A stretch of DNA of 64,000 nucleotides from DASXKD01 sp963707905 (GCA_963707905.1 CAVPSA010000020.1:71265-135264), one strand, 5' to 3'; counted from the stretch's first letter, positions 1-9,146 are shown. Made by a program: numbers and translations. Notes: a model not told the origin generated them from the letters alone.

Positions 1-1273
1 GCTGCGTAGATCACCCCTGCCGCGGCGGACCCGCCGACGGCCGGGTCGAGGCCGGCGGCCATGGCCGCGGCGTCGACCGCCCGCAGAATCTGCGGCAGCC
101 CCGCCGCCCAGAACCCGATCCGGATCAGCGTGCCGGCCTGCCCGGCGTCCGCCGCGCCACCCGGCTGCCCGTCACCGGACTGCCCCGCACCCGGCCGCTG
201 GTCAGCGCTCTGCCCTGCACCGGGCTGCTCGTTACCCGGCTGCCCGTTGCCGGGCTGCTCGTTACCCGGCTGCCCGTTGCCGGCTGCTCGTTGCCGTTCG
301 CCGGCCACCCCCACCAGCCCGGTGCGGACGGCCGCGCGGCCGCTCCCTTGCCGAGCAGCGCGCGCATCAGGCCGGCCCGTTCCGCCGTGCCGTCCGGGTC
401 ACCCTCCATCAGCACGGCCACCCGCACCGGCTGATCTCGTGCCGGGCGGTCGAGTTCGATGGCCGACGGCGCCAGTTCGCTGCCCGCCGCCGCGGCGACC
501 GCACGGTACGCCTCGTCCGGGCCGTCGCGGTCCACCGTGACGTAGGCGGCGGAGGCGGGCCGGGGATGCAGCCGGAACACCGCCTCCACGATCAGCCCCA
601 GCGTCCCGAACGAGCCGGTGAACAGCTTGCCCAGGTCATAACCTGCGACGTTCTTGACCACCTTGCCGCCGGAGCGTGCCACGGTGCCGTCGGCGCGGAC
701 CACGGTGATCCCGATCAGCAGGTCCCGCGGCGTACCGTAGCGCAGCCGCCGCGGGCCCGCAGCCCCGGTCGCGAGGGTCCCGCCGACGGTCGCGCCGAGC
801 CATTCCGGCGCTGCTCCGTCAGCCCCGGACGGCGCTGCGCTCCCGGCTGCCCGGCCCGGCCCGGATCCCCCGGCGGCCCGGTGCACCGCGAGCGGGGCCG
901 GCGGCGGGTCAAGGGCAAGCTGCTGCCCGGCCCCGGCCAGCGCCGCACCGAGCCGGGCCAGGCTCACCCCGGCCTGGACGCGGACAACCAGATCCCCCGC
1001 GGCGTGCTCGAGCACCTGATCCAGCGCCCCGGTGTCCACCACCAGGTCGCACTGCCGGGGCGGTGCGCCCCAGCCGAGCTTGCTGCTGCCACCGCGCGGC
1101 ACCACGGCCAGGTCGTGCGCGGCGGCCGCACGCAGGAGCTCGCTTGCCTCCGCGACGGTCGCCGGGGAGGCGGCGAAGCGCGGCATCACCCCGGCGACCA
1201 CGTCCCCTGGCTGCGCCGGACGGGCGGCTGGGCAGGCCGCGCTCAGTGCCTCCAGGACCGGGTCAGCGCCCAC
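1..1273 (-). pseudogene. glcE: Glycolate oxidase FAD-binding subunit GlcE, frameshifted, 3' end outside window
   Basis: FAD-binding subunit that works with GlcD in oxidising glycolate to glyoxylate. The start is a GTG at 1273. The N-terminal FAD_binding_4 fold is readable (PRGGSSKLGWG near residue 60, then GATVGGTLATG, and VVKNVAGYDLGKLFTGSFGTLG). After about residue 330 the frame enters a hydrophilic Gln/Pro/Gly/Asn repeat and then stops at 125. Reading the neighbouring frame from about 283 downward restores the repeat and continues into typical C-terminal sequence (IRIGFWAAGLPQIL, GGSAAAGVIYA) to the window edge. One G is missing from the last repeat copy near 282-284. The break is either a real inactivating slip or an assembly error. 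The gene lies 54 nt after glcD and is probably cotranscribed with it. Confidence 0.8.
231..289 (-). repeat. 30-nt tandem repeat in glcE linker, second copy one base short
   Basis: Two consecutive copies of a 30-nt unit (231-260 and 261-289) encode Gln-Pro-Gly-Asn-rich decapeptides on the minus strand, with degenerate partial copies on both sides. The first copy has GCCGGGCTGC and the second GCCGGCTGC, so a single G is lost, which shifts the glcE frame. The unit length is a multiple of three, so gain or loss of whole units would not shift the frame. Only the missing G does. Confidence 0.85.
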
Positions 1274-1327
1274 GGCACCCCCGCGGGGCGGCGGACGGCG
1301 GGACTGCGCGGGGTAGCGTAATGCCGC

Positions 1328-2782
1328 TCAAAATTGATCCACCTGCCCCGAGGCCACCAGCGGGTGCGGCGCACGGCGCGGCCCGGGAACCTCTCCGCAC
1401 AGCCGGGGCGTCGGGAACACCTTGCCCGGGTTGCACAGGCTGGCCGGGTCGAACGCGCAGCGCAGCAGTTGCATCGTGTCGAGGTCGTCGGCGCCGAACA
1501 TCTTGGGCATGTACCGTGACTTGTCCACCCCCACGCCGTGCTCGCCGGTGATCGACCCGCCGTGCGTGATGCACAGGTCCAGGATCGCGCCGGACAGGGT
1601 CTCGGCCGCCTCGGTGGCGCCGGGCACGTCGTCGTCGTAGAGCACCAGCGGGTGCAGGTTCCCGTCGCCCGCGTGGAACACGTTGGCCACCCGGATGCCC
1701 GACTCCGCCGACAGTTCAGCGATCTTGTCGAGCACCGCGCCGAGAGCACTGCGCGGCACCACGCCATCCTGGACGATGTAGGCCGGCGCGATCCTGCCGA
1801 CCGCCGCGAACGCGGACCTGCGGCCCACCCAGATCGCCGCCCGCTCCGCCGGGTCGTCCGCCTCCCTGATCTCGGTCGCGCCTGCCTGCTCGCACAGCGC
1901 GCGGACGGCGGCGCACTCCCGCTCCGCGTCGCACTGCGGGCCGTCGAGTTCCACGATCAGCACCGCGCCGGCGCCTTCGGGGTAGCGGCAGCTCACCGCG
2001 GCCTCCGCGGCCTCGATCGCCAGCGCGTCCATCATCTCGATCGCCGCCGGGACAATGCCGGCCCCGATGATCGCCGACACCGCGTTCCCGCCGGCGCCGG
2101 TGGTCTCGAACGCGGCCAGCAGGCACTTGACCAGCTGCGGGATCTTCGTCAGCTTGACCACGATCTTGGTGACGATGCCCAGCGTGCCTTCCGAGCCGGT
2201 GAACGCGCCAAGCAGGTCGTAACCGGGGGCCGCCCCGGTGCCGTCGCCGAGCCAGGTCAGCTCGCCGCCCGGGGTGACGATCTCCAGCCCGGTGATGTGA
2301 TGCACGGTAAAGCCGTACTTGAGGCAGTGCGCCCCGCCGGAGTTCTCCGCCACGTTCCCGCCCACCGAGCAGACCACCTGGCTGGAGGGGTCGGGGGCGT
2401 AGAAGTAGCCGAACGGCCGGGCCGCCTCGCTCACCGACAGGTTGGTGCAGCCCGGTTCGACGATCGCCCGCTGGCTGGCCGGGTCGATCGCGATGATGCG
2501 CCGCATCTTCGAAGTCACGATCAGCACGCCCTCGGCATGCGGCAGCGCACCGCCGGACAGCCCCGTGCCGGAGCCCCTGGCCACGAAGGGCACCTTCGCC
2601 GCGGCGCATTCTGCCACCACCGCGGCGACCTCCGCCGCGGTCCTGGGCAGGACGGCAAGTGCCGGGGTGACCCGGTGCGAGGTGAGGCCGTCGCACTCGT
2701 AGGTGCGCAGCTCCGCGGGGTCGGTGATCACGCCGTCGGGCCCGCAGATCTCGGTCATCCGGGGGATGAGCTGCTTGATCAT
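1328..2782 (-). CDS. glcD: Glycolate oxidase catalytic subunit GlcD (FAD-linked oxidase)
   Basis: A 484-residue flavoprotein of the GlcD/D-lactate dehydrogenase family that oxidises glycolate (or a similar 2-hydroxy acid) to glyoxylate. An FAD_binding_4 domain covers about residues 40-180 with the signatures PFVARGSGTGLSGGA and SVGGNVAENSGGAHCLKYG. An FAD-oxidase C-terminal domain follows, with the family's HAGDGNLHP and GGSITGEHGVGVDK motifs. The ATG start has a good GGGGAG ribosome site a few bases upstream. It lies 94 nt after malate synthase and 54 nt before glcE on the same strand, so the three form a glycolate-to-malate module. Length and motifs are normal, so it looks functional although its partner GlcE is broken. 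D-lactate dehydrogenase is the main alternative; the neighbours favour glycolate. Confidence 0.9.
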   Translation of the reverse strand: MIKQLIPRMTEICGPDGVITDPAELRTYECDGLTSHRVTPALAVLPRTAAEVAAVVAECAAAKVPFVARGSGTGLSGGALPHAEGVLIVTSKMRRIIAIDPASQRAIVEPGCTNLSVSEAARPFGYFYAPDPSSQVVCSVGGNVAENSGGAHCLKYGFTVHHITGLEIVTPGGELTWLGDGTGAAPGYDLLGAFTGSEGTLGIVTKIVVKLTKIPQLVKCLLAAFETTGAGGNAVSAIIGAGIVPAAIEMMDALAIEAAEAAVSCRYPEGAGAVLIVELDGPQCDAERECAAVRALCEQAGATEIREADDPAERAAIWVGRRSAFAAVGRIAPAYIVQDGVVPRSALGAVLDKIAELSAESGIRVANVFHAGDGNLHPLVLYDDDVPGATEAAETLSGAILDLCITHGGSITGEHGVGVDKSRYMPKMFGADDLDTMQLLRCAFDPASLCNPGKVFPTPRLCGEVPGPRRAPHPLVASGQVDQF

Positions 2783-2876
2783 CTTCTCCCCTCGGGTGCG
2801 GTGCCGGTCCCTCCAGGGTGCCCCCGCTGCGGGCTGCCTGCAACGCCCCGGCGGGCCGGGGCGGGCACGCGGGCCG

Positions 2877-4481
2877 TCAGGGCATCCGCTCGTAGGCGGG
2901 CAGCGTGAGGAAATCGGCGTAGTCGTCGGCCAGCGCCACCTCGGTGAACAGGCCGGCTGCCTGCTGATACCGCTCGGCGTCGAAGCCGCCGCCGAGCGCG
3001 GCGGAGATCTTCCCCAGCTCCTCGGCGATGATCTGCTCGACCAGGCCGCGGGTCACCAGCGGGCCGTCGTCCAGGGTGATGTCGTTGTGCACCCACTGCC
3101 AGATCTGGGAGCGGGATATCTCCGCGGTGGCCGCGTCCTCCATCAGGTTGAAGATCGCCACGGCCCCGTTGCCGCCGAGCCAGTTGGCCAGGTACTGCAG
3201 CGCCACGCTGACGTTGTTGCGCAGCCCGGCCTCGGTGATGGCGCCCGGCGTCTTGGCGACCGCAAGCAGGTCCTGGGCGGTCACGCTGACCTCCTCGCGG
3301 AGGCGGTCGAGCTGGTTGGGCCGGTCGCCCAGTGCCGCGTCGAAGACCTCCTTGCACAGCGGGACCAGGTCCGGGTGCGCCACCCAGGAGCCGTCGAAGC
3401 CGTCCGCGGACTCGCGGGTCTTGTCGTCGCGGACCTTGGCCAAGGCGGTCGCGTTCACCTCGGGGTCCCGCCGGCTCGGGATGAACGCGGCCATCCCGCC
3501 CATGGCGTGCGCGCCGCGGCCGTGGCAGGTCTTCACCAGCAGTTCGGTGTAGGCGCGCATGAACGGCGCCGTCATGGTGACCGCGTTGCGCTCGGGCAGC
3601 ACGAACTCGCGGCCCCGGGAGCGGAACTTCTTGATGATGCTGAACAGGTAGTCCCACCGGCCCGCGTTCAGCCCGGAACTGTGGTCGCGCAGCTCGTAGA
3701 GGATCTCCTCCATCTCGAAGGCGGCCGGGATGGTCTCGATCAGCACGGTCGCCCTGATGGTCCCGCCCGGCAGGCCGAGGGCGGCCTGGGCGACGTTGAA
3801 GACGTCGTTCCAGAGCCGCGCCTCGAGGTGGCTCTCCATCTTGGGCAGGTAGAAGTACGGGCCCTTGCCCTTGCCGAGCTGGCGCTGGGCGCAGTGGAAG
3901 AGGTAGAGCGCGAAGTCGAACAGGCCGCCCGCGACCCGCTGGCCGTCCACAAGCATGTGCTTCTCGTCGAGATGCCAGCCACGGGGGCGGACCACGATCG
4001 TGGCCAGCTCGTCGTCGGGCCGCAGCCGGTAGTCCTTGCCCTCGTCGCTGGTGAAGTCGATGGTGCGGTCCAGTGCGTCGCACAGGTTGAGCTGGCCGGT
4101 GACCATGTTCTGCCAGAGCGGGGTGTTGGCGTCCTCGAAATCGGCCAGCCACACGTTCGCGCCGGAGTTGAGCGCGTTGATGGTCATCTTCCTGTCGGTG
4201 GGCCCGGTGATCTCCACCCGCCGGTCCACCAGGCCCGGCGCGGGCGAGGCCACCCGCCACAGTGGGTCCTCCCTGATATGCCGGGTGGCGGGCAGGAAGT
4301 CCAGCATGCCGCCGGCCAGCAGCTCCTGCTGCCGGGCCGCGCGGGCGGCCAGCAGCTCTGCCCGCCTGGCGCCGAAGTCACGCTGGAGCATGGCGATCAG
4401 ATTCAGTGCGTCGGGGGTGAGGATCTCCTCGAACCGGTCCCCGGGCGGGCCAGTGATCTCGATGCCGTTGCCAGCCGCCAT
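2877..4481 (-). CDS. aceB: Malate synthase A
   Basis: Condenses glyoxylate with acetyl-CoA to give malate, the second enzyme of the glyoxylate shunt and the natural sink for glyoxylate made by GlcDE. The 534-residue length matches the A isoform (G is about 720). Recognisable blocks are WLADFEDANTP near residue 115, RPRGWHLDEKH near 168, PYFYLPKMESHLEARLWNDVF near 210, LIETIPAAFEMEEILYELR near 250 and GGMAAFIPSRRDP near 330. The ATG at 4481 follows an AGAGG ribosome site. It is the first gene of the minus-strand aceB-glcD-glcE operon, and the region between it and the divergent hflX carries an inverted repeat that could be its operator. No irregularities seen. Confidence 0.95.
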   Translation of the reverse strand: MAAGNGIEITGPPGDRFEEILTPDALNLIAMLQRDFGARRAELLAARAARQQELLAGGMLDFLPATRHIREDPLWRVASPAPGLVDRRVEITGPTDRKMTINALNSGANVWLADFEDANTPLWQNMVTGQLNLCDALDRTIDFTSDEGKDYRLRPDDELATIVVRPRGWHLDEKHMLVDGQRVAGGLFDFALYLFHCAQRQLGKGKGPYFYLPKMESHLEARLWNDVFNVAQAALGLPGGTIRATVLIETIPAAFEMEEILYELRDHSSGLNAGRWDYLFSIIKKFRSRGREFVLPERNAVTMTAPFMRAYTELLVKTCHGRGAHAMGGMAAFIPSRRDPEVNATALAKVRDDKTRESADGFDGSWVAHPDLVPLCKEVFDAALGDRPNQLDRLREEVSVTAQDLLAVAKTPGAITEAGLRNNVSVALQYLANWLGGNGAVAIFNLMEDAATAEISRSQIWQWVHNDITLDDGPLVTRGLVEQIIAEELGKISAALGGGFDAERYQQAAGLFTEVALADDYADFLTLPAYERMP

Positions 4482-4564
4482 CTCGCGCCTCTTCTCAGCC
4501 GGAATGTGGAATTGACGCTAGCCCGCAGCCGCGATGGCGGTCAAAGCCAGCGTGCCCCAAAAAC

Positions 4565-4578
4565 TTACCCGTCGGTAA
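4565..4578. promoter_or_regulatory. Inverted repeat TTACC-N4-GGTAA upstream of aceB
   Basis: A 5-bp inverted repeat with a 4-bp centre lies between the divergent aceB and hflX genes, about 85 bp from the aceB start. The shape suits a dimeric regulator of the glyoxylate operon. No regulator gene is next to it, so the assignment is inference. An 8-bp palindrome ATTGCAAT lies nearby at 4609-4616. Confidence 0.3.
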
Positions 4579-4722
4579 CTGGGGCACAACCAGCGGCCCC
4601 CAGACGTTATTGCAATGACCTGGATACGCCGGCATGGCAGCATTGACCAACCAGGCCCGGAGATGCTTGCGCCTGTTTCAGCAGGCCGTGGCGCGCCGGA
4701 CGGAGACCGACCCAAGGCAGCG

Positions 4723-6219
4723 ATGAGTTCATCACCCGAGGTTGACAGCGACTTTGCCAGCGAGATCAGCCTGGGTGCCGGCGCAGCCCGGCCCGCGGCC
4801 GGGGACCTCGATCTCGCCGACAGGCATGCGCTGCGCCGGGTCACCGGCCTGTCCACCGAGCTCGCCGACGTCACCGAGGTCGAGTACCGGGCGCTGCGGC
4901 TGGAGCGGGTCGTCCTTGTCGGCGTCTGGACCGAGGGCACGCTGGCCAGCGCCGAGAACTCGCTGCGGGAGCTGTCCAAGCTGGCCGAGACCGCTGGTTC
5001 TGTGGTGCTGGCCGGGCTGGTGCAGCGCCGGGGCAAGCCCGACCCGGCGACCTACATCGGCTCGGGCAAGGCGCGCGAAGTGGCGGACGTCGTCACCGAG
5101 ACCGGCGCGGACACGGTGATCTGCGACGGCGAGCTCACCCCGGGCCAGCTTCGCAGCCTGGAAGGCGTGGTGCGGGTCAAGGTCGTGGACCGGACCGCGC
5201 TCATCCTCGACATCTTCGCCCAGCACGCCCGGACCAAGGCCGGCAAGGCCCAGGTGGAGCTGGCACAGCTGGAGTACCTGCTGCCCCGGCTGCGCGGCTG
5301 GGGCGAGTCGCTGACCCGGCAGGCCGGCGGCCGCGTGGCGGCCGGCGGCGGTATCGGCGGCCGCGGGCCCGGCGAGACCAAGATCGAGACGGACCGGCGC
5401 CGGATCCGGACACGGGCCGCCAGGCTGCGCCGCGAGATCGCCGGGATATCCGCGGGCCGCGAGGTGCAGCGCCGCCGGCGGCGCCGCAGAAACGTCCCTT
5501 CCGTCGCCATAGCCGGGTACACGAACGCCGGGAAATCGACATTGCTGAACGCGCTGACCGGGGCCGGCGTGCTCGTCGACGATTCGCTGTTCGCCACCCT
5601 GGACCCGGCCGTGCGGCGCGCCCGGACCCCGGGCGGCCGGTGGTTCACCCTGACCGACACCGTCGGGTTCGTCCGCCACCTGCCGCACCAGCTGGTCGAG
5701 GCGTTCCGGTCCACGCTGGAAGAGGTCGCCGACGCCGACCTGATCCTGCACGTCGTGGACGGCAGCGACGCCGACCCGCGGGCCCAGATCAGCGCGGTCC
5801 GCGAGGTGCTCGGCCAGATCGGCGCGGGCAAGGTGCCAGAGCTCGTGGTGGTGAACAAGGCCGACGAGGCGGACCCGATCGAGATCAAAGGCCTGTGCCT
5901 GGCCGAACGCGGCGCCGTGGTGGTGTCGGCCAGGACCGGGCGCGGGCTTGACGGCCTGCTCGCCGCCGTCGAGGCGGCGCTGCCCAGGCGCGACGCCGAA
6001 GTCAGCGCGCTGGTGCCCTATGACCGCAGCGACCTGGTGGCCCGGGCACACCGGGAGGGTGAGGTCCTGGCGGTCGCGCACTGCGAGGGCGGCACGCAGC
6101 TCACCGCGCGGGTGCCCGCGGATCTGGCCGCGCAGCTGGCCGGCGCGAGCACCGGGGCCACAACTGGCGCCGAAGTTGCCCCGGCGGCCGGATCCAGGCG
6201 CGGCAGCGAGCCGTCCTGA
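4723..6219 (+). CDS. hflX: GTPase HflX, ribosome-associated
   Basis: A ribosome-binding GTPase of the Obg-HflX superfamily that splits stalled or heat-damaged 70S ribosomes. An N-terminal HflX domain has the signature GGRGPGETKIETDRRR before a basic linker (RRRRRRR), followed by the G domain with Walker A GYTNAGKST, G3 DTVGF and G4 NKAD. I chose the ATG at 4723 because it has AAGG seven bases upstream and gives about 498 residues, the usual length. An ATG at 4615 in the same frame would add 36 unremarkable residues and has no visible ribosome site. It stands alone; the gene on its left is divergent and the next gene lies 358 bp downstream. Confidence 0.93.
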   Translation: MSSSPEVDSDFASEISLGAGAARPAAGDLDLADRHALRRVTGLSTELADVTEVEYRALRLERVVLVGVWTEGTLASAENSLRELSKLAETAGSVVLAGLVQRRGKPDPATYIGSGKAREVADVVTETGADTVICDGELTPGQLRSLEGVVRVKVVDRTALILDIFAQHARTKAGKAQVELAQLEYLLPRLRGWGESLTRQAGGRVAAGGGIGGRGPGETKIETDRRRIRTRAARLRREIAGISAGREVQRRRRRRRNVPSVAIAGYTNAGKSTLLNALTGAGVLVDDSLFATLDPAVRRARTPGGRWFTLTDTVGFVRHLPHQLVEAFRSTLEEVADADLILHVVDGSDADPRAQISAVREVLGQIGAGKVPELVVVNKADEADPIEIKGLCLAERGAVVVSARTGRGLDGLLAAVEAALPRRDAEVSALVPYDRSDLVARAHREGEVLAVAHCEGGTQLTARVPADLAAQLAGASTGATTGAEVAPAAGSRRGSEPS

Positions 6220-6577
6220 GCCCTGTGCCGGGCCGCTGCCTGCGTAAATGTCACTGGTATGGTCGTCTTGCCCGGGACACGCCGGTGGCGGGCAGGTGCG
6301 TGCGGAAGGCGCCTGGCGTGAACCAGTTCTCCGAACGGCTATGAATCTGGCCCGCCTTCTTCCGATTCGGCCTGTACACGCACCCTCTCGTGCAATACCG
6401 TGACTGAACCGATATTGTTTGTTGCCGCATCTTCCCCAGCACTCGGGCGGCTCCACATGCGATTCACGATCCCGGGTGTGCGATGTTGCTCCACCACACG
6501 GCACGAGCCATGGCAGGTGACCGCTTGACGACGCAGGTGACCCACATCTGGGTTGTACCCGCGTGGGAGCGTGCGCC
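6220..6577. other. 358-bp intergenic region between hflX and the amidohydrolase gene
   Basis: No credible coding sequence here. The only structure I can support is a 10-bp direct repeat near the right end (separate entry) and a weak stem formed by TGCCCG and CGGGCA near 6271-6296 that could end hflX transcription. Base composition is less G/C-biased around 6340-6430 (CCGATATTGTTTGTTGCC), as in regulatory DNA. Confidence 0.5.
6513..6542 (+). promoter_or_regulatory. Direct repeat GCAGGTGACC, two copies 20 bp apart
   Basis: Identical decamers at 6513-6522 and 6533-6542 are spaced almost exactly two helical turns apart, 36-65 bp before the ATG of the amidohydrolase. Two protomers bound on one face of the helix would fit this. 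The binder is unknown. Confidence 0.35.
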
Positions 6578-7798
6578 ATGGTGAACGCGAACGTGCGCCT
6601 GCTGACCAACATAGGCCGGTTGTGGACCGGTTCTGAGGTATGGAGCAACGCGGCGATCCTCACCCATGGCGACCAGATCGCCTGGGTGGGCCAGGCTTCC
6701 GATCTGCCGCGGAGCCTGCCGGGCGTCATCGACGACATCGTCGATGTGGATGACGTGCAGAACCTCAACGGCGGCCTGGTCACCCCCGGGCTGATCGACG
6801 CGCACACGCACCCGGTCTACGCGGGCAACCGGTGGGCCGAGATCGCGATGCGCACCGGCGGGTCCTCGCCCAACGAGATCGCCGCGGCCGGCGGCGGCAT
6901 GGCCTCGACCGTCACGGTGACCCGCGGAACGGACCCCTGGACGCTGTGCCACGGCGTGCGGAACCGGCTCCGCGAGTGGCTGCTGTCCGGCACCACGACC
7001 ATCGAGGCGAAGACCGGCTACCACCTCACCCGCGACGGGGAACTCGCCGACGTGCGCATGCTCCGGTCGCTGGAGAACGAGCCCGGGATGCCCCGGGTGC
7101 ACGTGACCTTCCTCGCCGCCCACGCGGTGCCGCCGGAGTTCTTCGGCCGCCGCCACGACTACGTGGACGCGGTGGGTTCCTGGTGCGCGGATGCGGCCGC
7201 CGCCGGAGCCGACAGCGTGGACGTGTACTGCGAAGAGGGCCGGTTCACCGAGCGCGAGGCGCGCTGGGTGCTCGGCGCGGGCCGTGCGGCCGGCCTGCTG
7301 CCCAGGCTGCACGCGTGCGGGCAGTCCCGCACCGGTGCGGCCACGCTGGCCGCGGAACTCGGCTGCGCGTCCGCGGACCTGCTGCACGAGGCCTGCGAGG
7401 AGGACGTGATCGTGCTGGCCACGGCGGGCGTCGCCGCGGTGCTCTGCCCCGGCACGGCACTGCAGGTCGGCAAGGTGCCACCGGTCCGCTCGCTGCTCGA
7501 CAAGGGTGTCGCGGTCGCGCTGGGATCCGACCACTCGCCGGGCGTCAACGGCATCACGAACATGTCGCTGGTGGTCTCCCTGGCGATCACGCACTTCGGC
7601 ATGAGCGTGGCCGAGGCGCTGCGCGCGGCGACCCTGGGCGGTGCCCAGGCCCTGCGCAGCCCCGAACTCGGCGCCATGACCCCGGGCCGGTACGCCGACA
7701 TCGTCGCCTGGGACGCCGACCACGAGGGTGCCTTCGCCTGGTCGTACGGGCTGCGCCCGCTCCGCGTCTGGCGCGGCGGCGAGCCCGTCCTCGCGTAG
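6578..7798 (+). CDS. Imidazolonepropionase-like metal-dependent amidohydrolase
   Basis: A TIM-barrel amidohydrolase closest in layout to HutI, which opens the ring of 4-imidazolone-5-propionate in histidine breakdown. Metal-site elements are present: HTHPVYAGNR near residue 72, GTTTIEAKTGYH, VTFLAAHAVPPEFF, VDVYCEEGRF, LHACGQ and GSDHSPG near 320. Some positions depart from typical HutI: the usual HAxQ, SADHL and SDxNPG read HACGQ, SADLLHE and SDHSPG. No other histidine-utilisation gene is nearby. I therefore call the family and leave the substrate open. The ATG at 6578 has GGGAG at 6565-6569; a GTG at 6563 overlaps that ribosome site and is less likely. Confidence 0.75.
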   Translation: MVNANVRLLTNIGRLWTGSEVWSNAAILTHGDQIAWVGQASDLPRSLPGVIDDIVDVDDVQNLNGGLVTPGLIDAHTHPVYAGNRWAEIAMRTGGSSPNEIAAAGGGMASTVTVTRGTDPWTLCHGVRNRLREWLLSGTTTIEAKTGYHLTRDGELADVRMLRSLENEPGMPRVHVTFLAAHAVPPEFFGRRHDYVDAVGSWCADAAAAGADSVDVYCEEGRFTEREARWVLGAGRAAGLLPRLHACGQSRTGAATLAAELGCASADLLHEACEEDVIVLATAGVAAVLCPGTALQVGKVPPVRSLLDKGVAVALGSDHSPGVNGITNMSLVVSLAITHFGMSVAEALRAATLGGAQALRSPELGAMTPGRYADIVAWDADHEGAFAWSYGLRPLRVWRGGEPVLA

Positions 7799-7848
7799 CC
7801 GGAGCCGAGGCGGCTAGTGCTGTTCGCCGGGGTAGTCTGCCATGTTCG

Positions 7849-7907
7849 CCGAGCTTCGCTCGGCTTCCCTGGCGCCCGCAGTATCTGCCCGGGGGCCGAG
7901 CCCCCGG
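7849..7907 (+). terminator. Two hairpins between the amidohydrolase gene and holA
   Basis: CCGAGC-TTC-GCTCGG at 7849-7863 and CCGGGGG-CCGAG-CCCCCGG at 7889-7907 are perfect stems of 6 and 7 bp. There is no T-run, as is common for G/C-rich actinomycete terminators. They probably end the upstream transcript before holA. Confidence 0.55.
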
Positions 7908-7995
7908 AACCCCCACGCCCCCGGTTTGGGTTGGTTGACGGTCTCGCTTGGGTCGCGTGCCGCCTTTCTTGGCTGCTCCATGGAATGCTGGTGGC

Positions 7996-8991
7996 ATGCC
8001 CGTGCGTGAAGCCAAGGGTGCCGCCGCGCCCGCGACCGGAGGCGCCCGCGTCAGCGTGGTCACCGGGGACGAGGAACTGCTCGTGGAACGGGCCGTTGCC
8101 CGCCTGGCCGCCGCCGCGGCGGCGGACGGCGCGGCCGGGGCGCGCGAGGTGTCCGCGGGCGCCCTCGCGCCCGGCGAGCTAGCCTCGATCACCGCCCCCT
8201 CGCTGTTCGACGCCGTGCCGGTCGTGGTCGTCCGTGACGCCCAGGACGCCGGCAAGGAGGTGGCCGAGGAGCTAGCCGCGCTGGCCGCCGACCCGCCGCC
8301 GGACGTGGCGCTGGTGATAACGCACGCCGGTGGCGCGAAGGGCAAGGCGCTGCTGGCCAAGCTGACCAGCAGCGGCGCCCAGGTCGCCCAGTACCCCAAG
8401 ATCACCCGGATCGGCGACAGGATGGCGTTCATCCGCGAGGAGTGCCGCGCGGAAGGCCGCAGGATCGACGACGGCGGCCTGCGGGCGCTCATCGACGCCC
8501 TCGGCTCCGACCTGCGCGAGATCGCCGCCGCGTGCGCCCAGCTCGCCGCCGACACCACCGGCCTGATCGACCAGACCACGGTGGCCAGGTACTACCGGGG
8601 GCGGGCGGAGGCCTCGGGGTTCGCGGTGGCCGACCGGGCGGTGGAAGGGCGCCTCGCCGAGGCGCTTGAATACCTGCGCTGGGCCCTGGCTGTCGGGGTG
8701 TCACCGGTCCTGATCACCAGTGCCCTGGCCCAGGGGGTCCGCCTCATCGGGCGGGTCGGCGCCGCGTCACGATCCCAGCCGGCCGCGGCGCTCGCCGCCG
8801 AGCTGGGCGCCCCGCCCTGGCGGATCGACAAGGTCCGCCAGCAGTTGCGGGGCTGGACGGCGGAGGGGATCACCCGGGCGCTCACCGCCGTTGCGGAGGC
8901 CGACGCACAGGTGAAGGGCGAGGGCGCGAACCCCGGTTATGCCCTCGAGGTGGCCGTCCGCACGATCGTGGCCTGCCGCGCCGGCCGCTGA
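7996..8991 (+). CDS. holA: DNA polymerase III subunit delta
   Basis: The clamp-loader delta subunit, which opens the beta sliding clamp during replication. The protein starts with VVTGDEELLVERAVARL, the usual degenerate N-terminal ATPase-like fold, and contains the helix-rich middle LIDALGSDLREIAAACAQL and the C-terminal collar region ending VAVRTIVACRAGR. Length of about 331 residues is normal. The start is the ATG at 7996 (MPVREAK); upstream in-frame sequence lies in the hairpin-rich intergenic region. The next gene, rpsT, follows on the same strand; holA next to rpsT is a recurrent bacterial arrangement and supports the call. Confidence 0.92.
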   Translation: MPVREAKGAAAPATGGARVSVVTGDEELLVERAVARLAAAAAADGAAGAREVSAGALAPGELASITAPSLFDAVPVVVVRDAQDAGKEVAEELAALAADPPPDVALVITHAGGAKGKALLAKLTSSGAQVAQYPKITRIGDRMAFIREECRAEGRRIDDGGLRALIDALGSDLREIAAACAQLAADTTGLIDQTTVARYYRGRAEASGFAVADRAVEGRLAEALEYLRWALAVGVSPVLITSALAQGVRLIGRVGAASRSQPAAALAAELGAPPWRIDKVRQQLRGWTAEGITRALTAVAEADAQVKGEGANPGYALEVAVRTIVACRAGR

Positions 8992-9146
8992 GCCGCGCGG
9001 CTGCCTGTGTCGCATGACCCGGGTGTGGCCGCCTACCAGGCGAATCTGAGCGGCCTTGGGGCGCGGCCGGGCCGCTGTGGCCGTTGGTTTGAGTGCGGGC
9101 CGCAGGTTGGGATATCCTTCGTCTTCGGAGTGTTGCGCCCCGCTTT

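Noticed and set aside
4732..6807. A very long open frame antisense to hflX
   Set aside because: A product of high G/C content; Arg/Pro/Gly-rich translation without domains, opposite a well-conserved GTPase.
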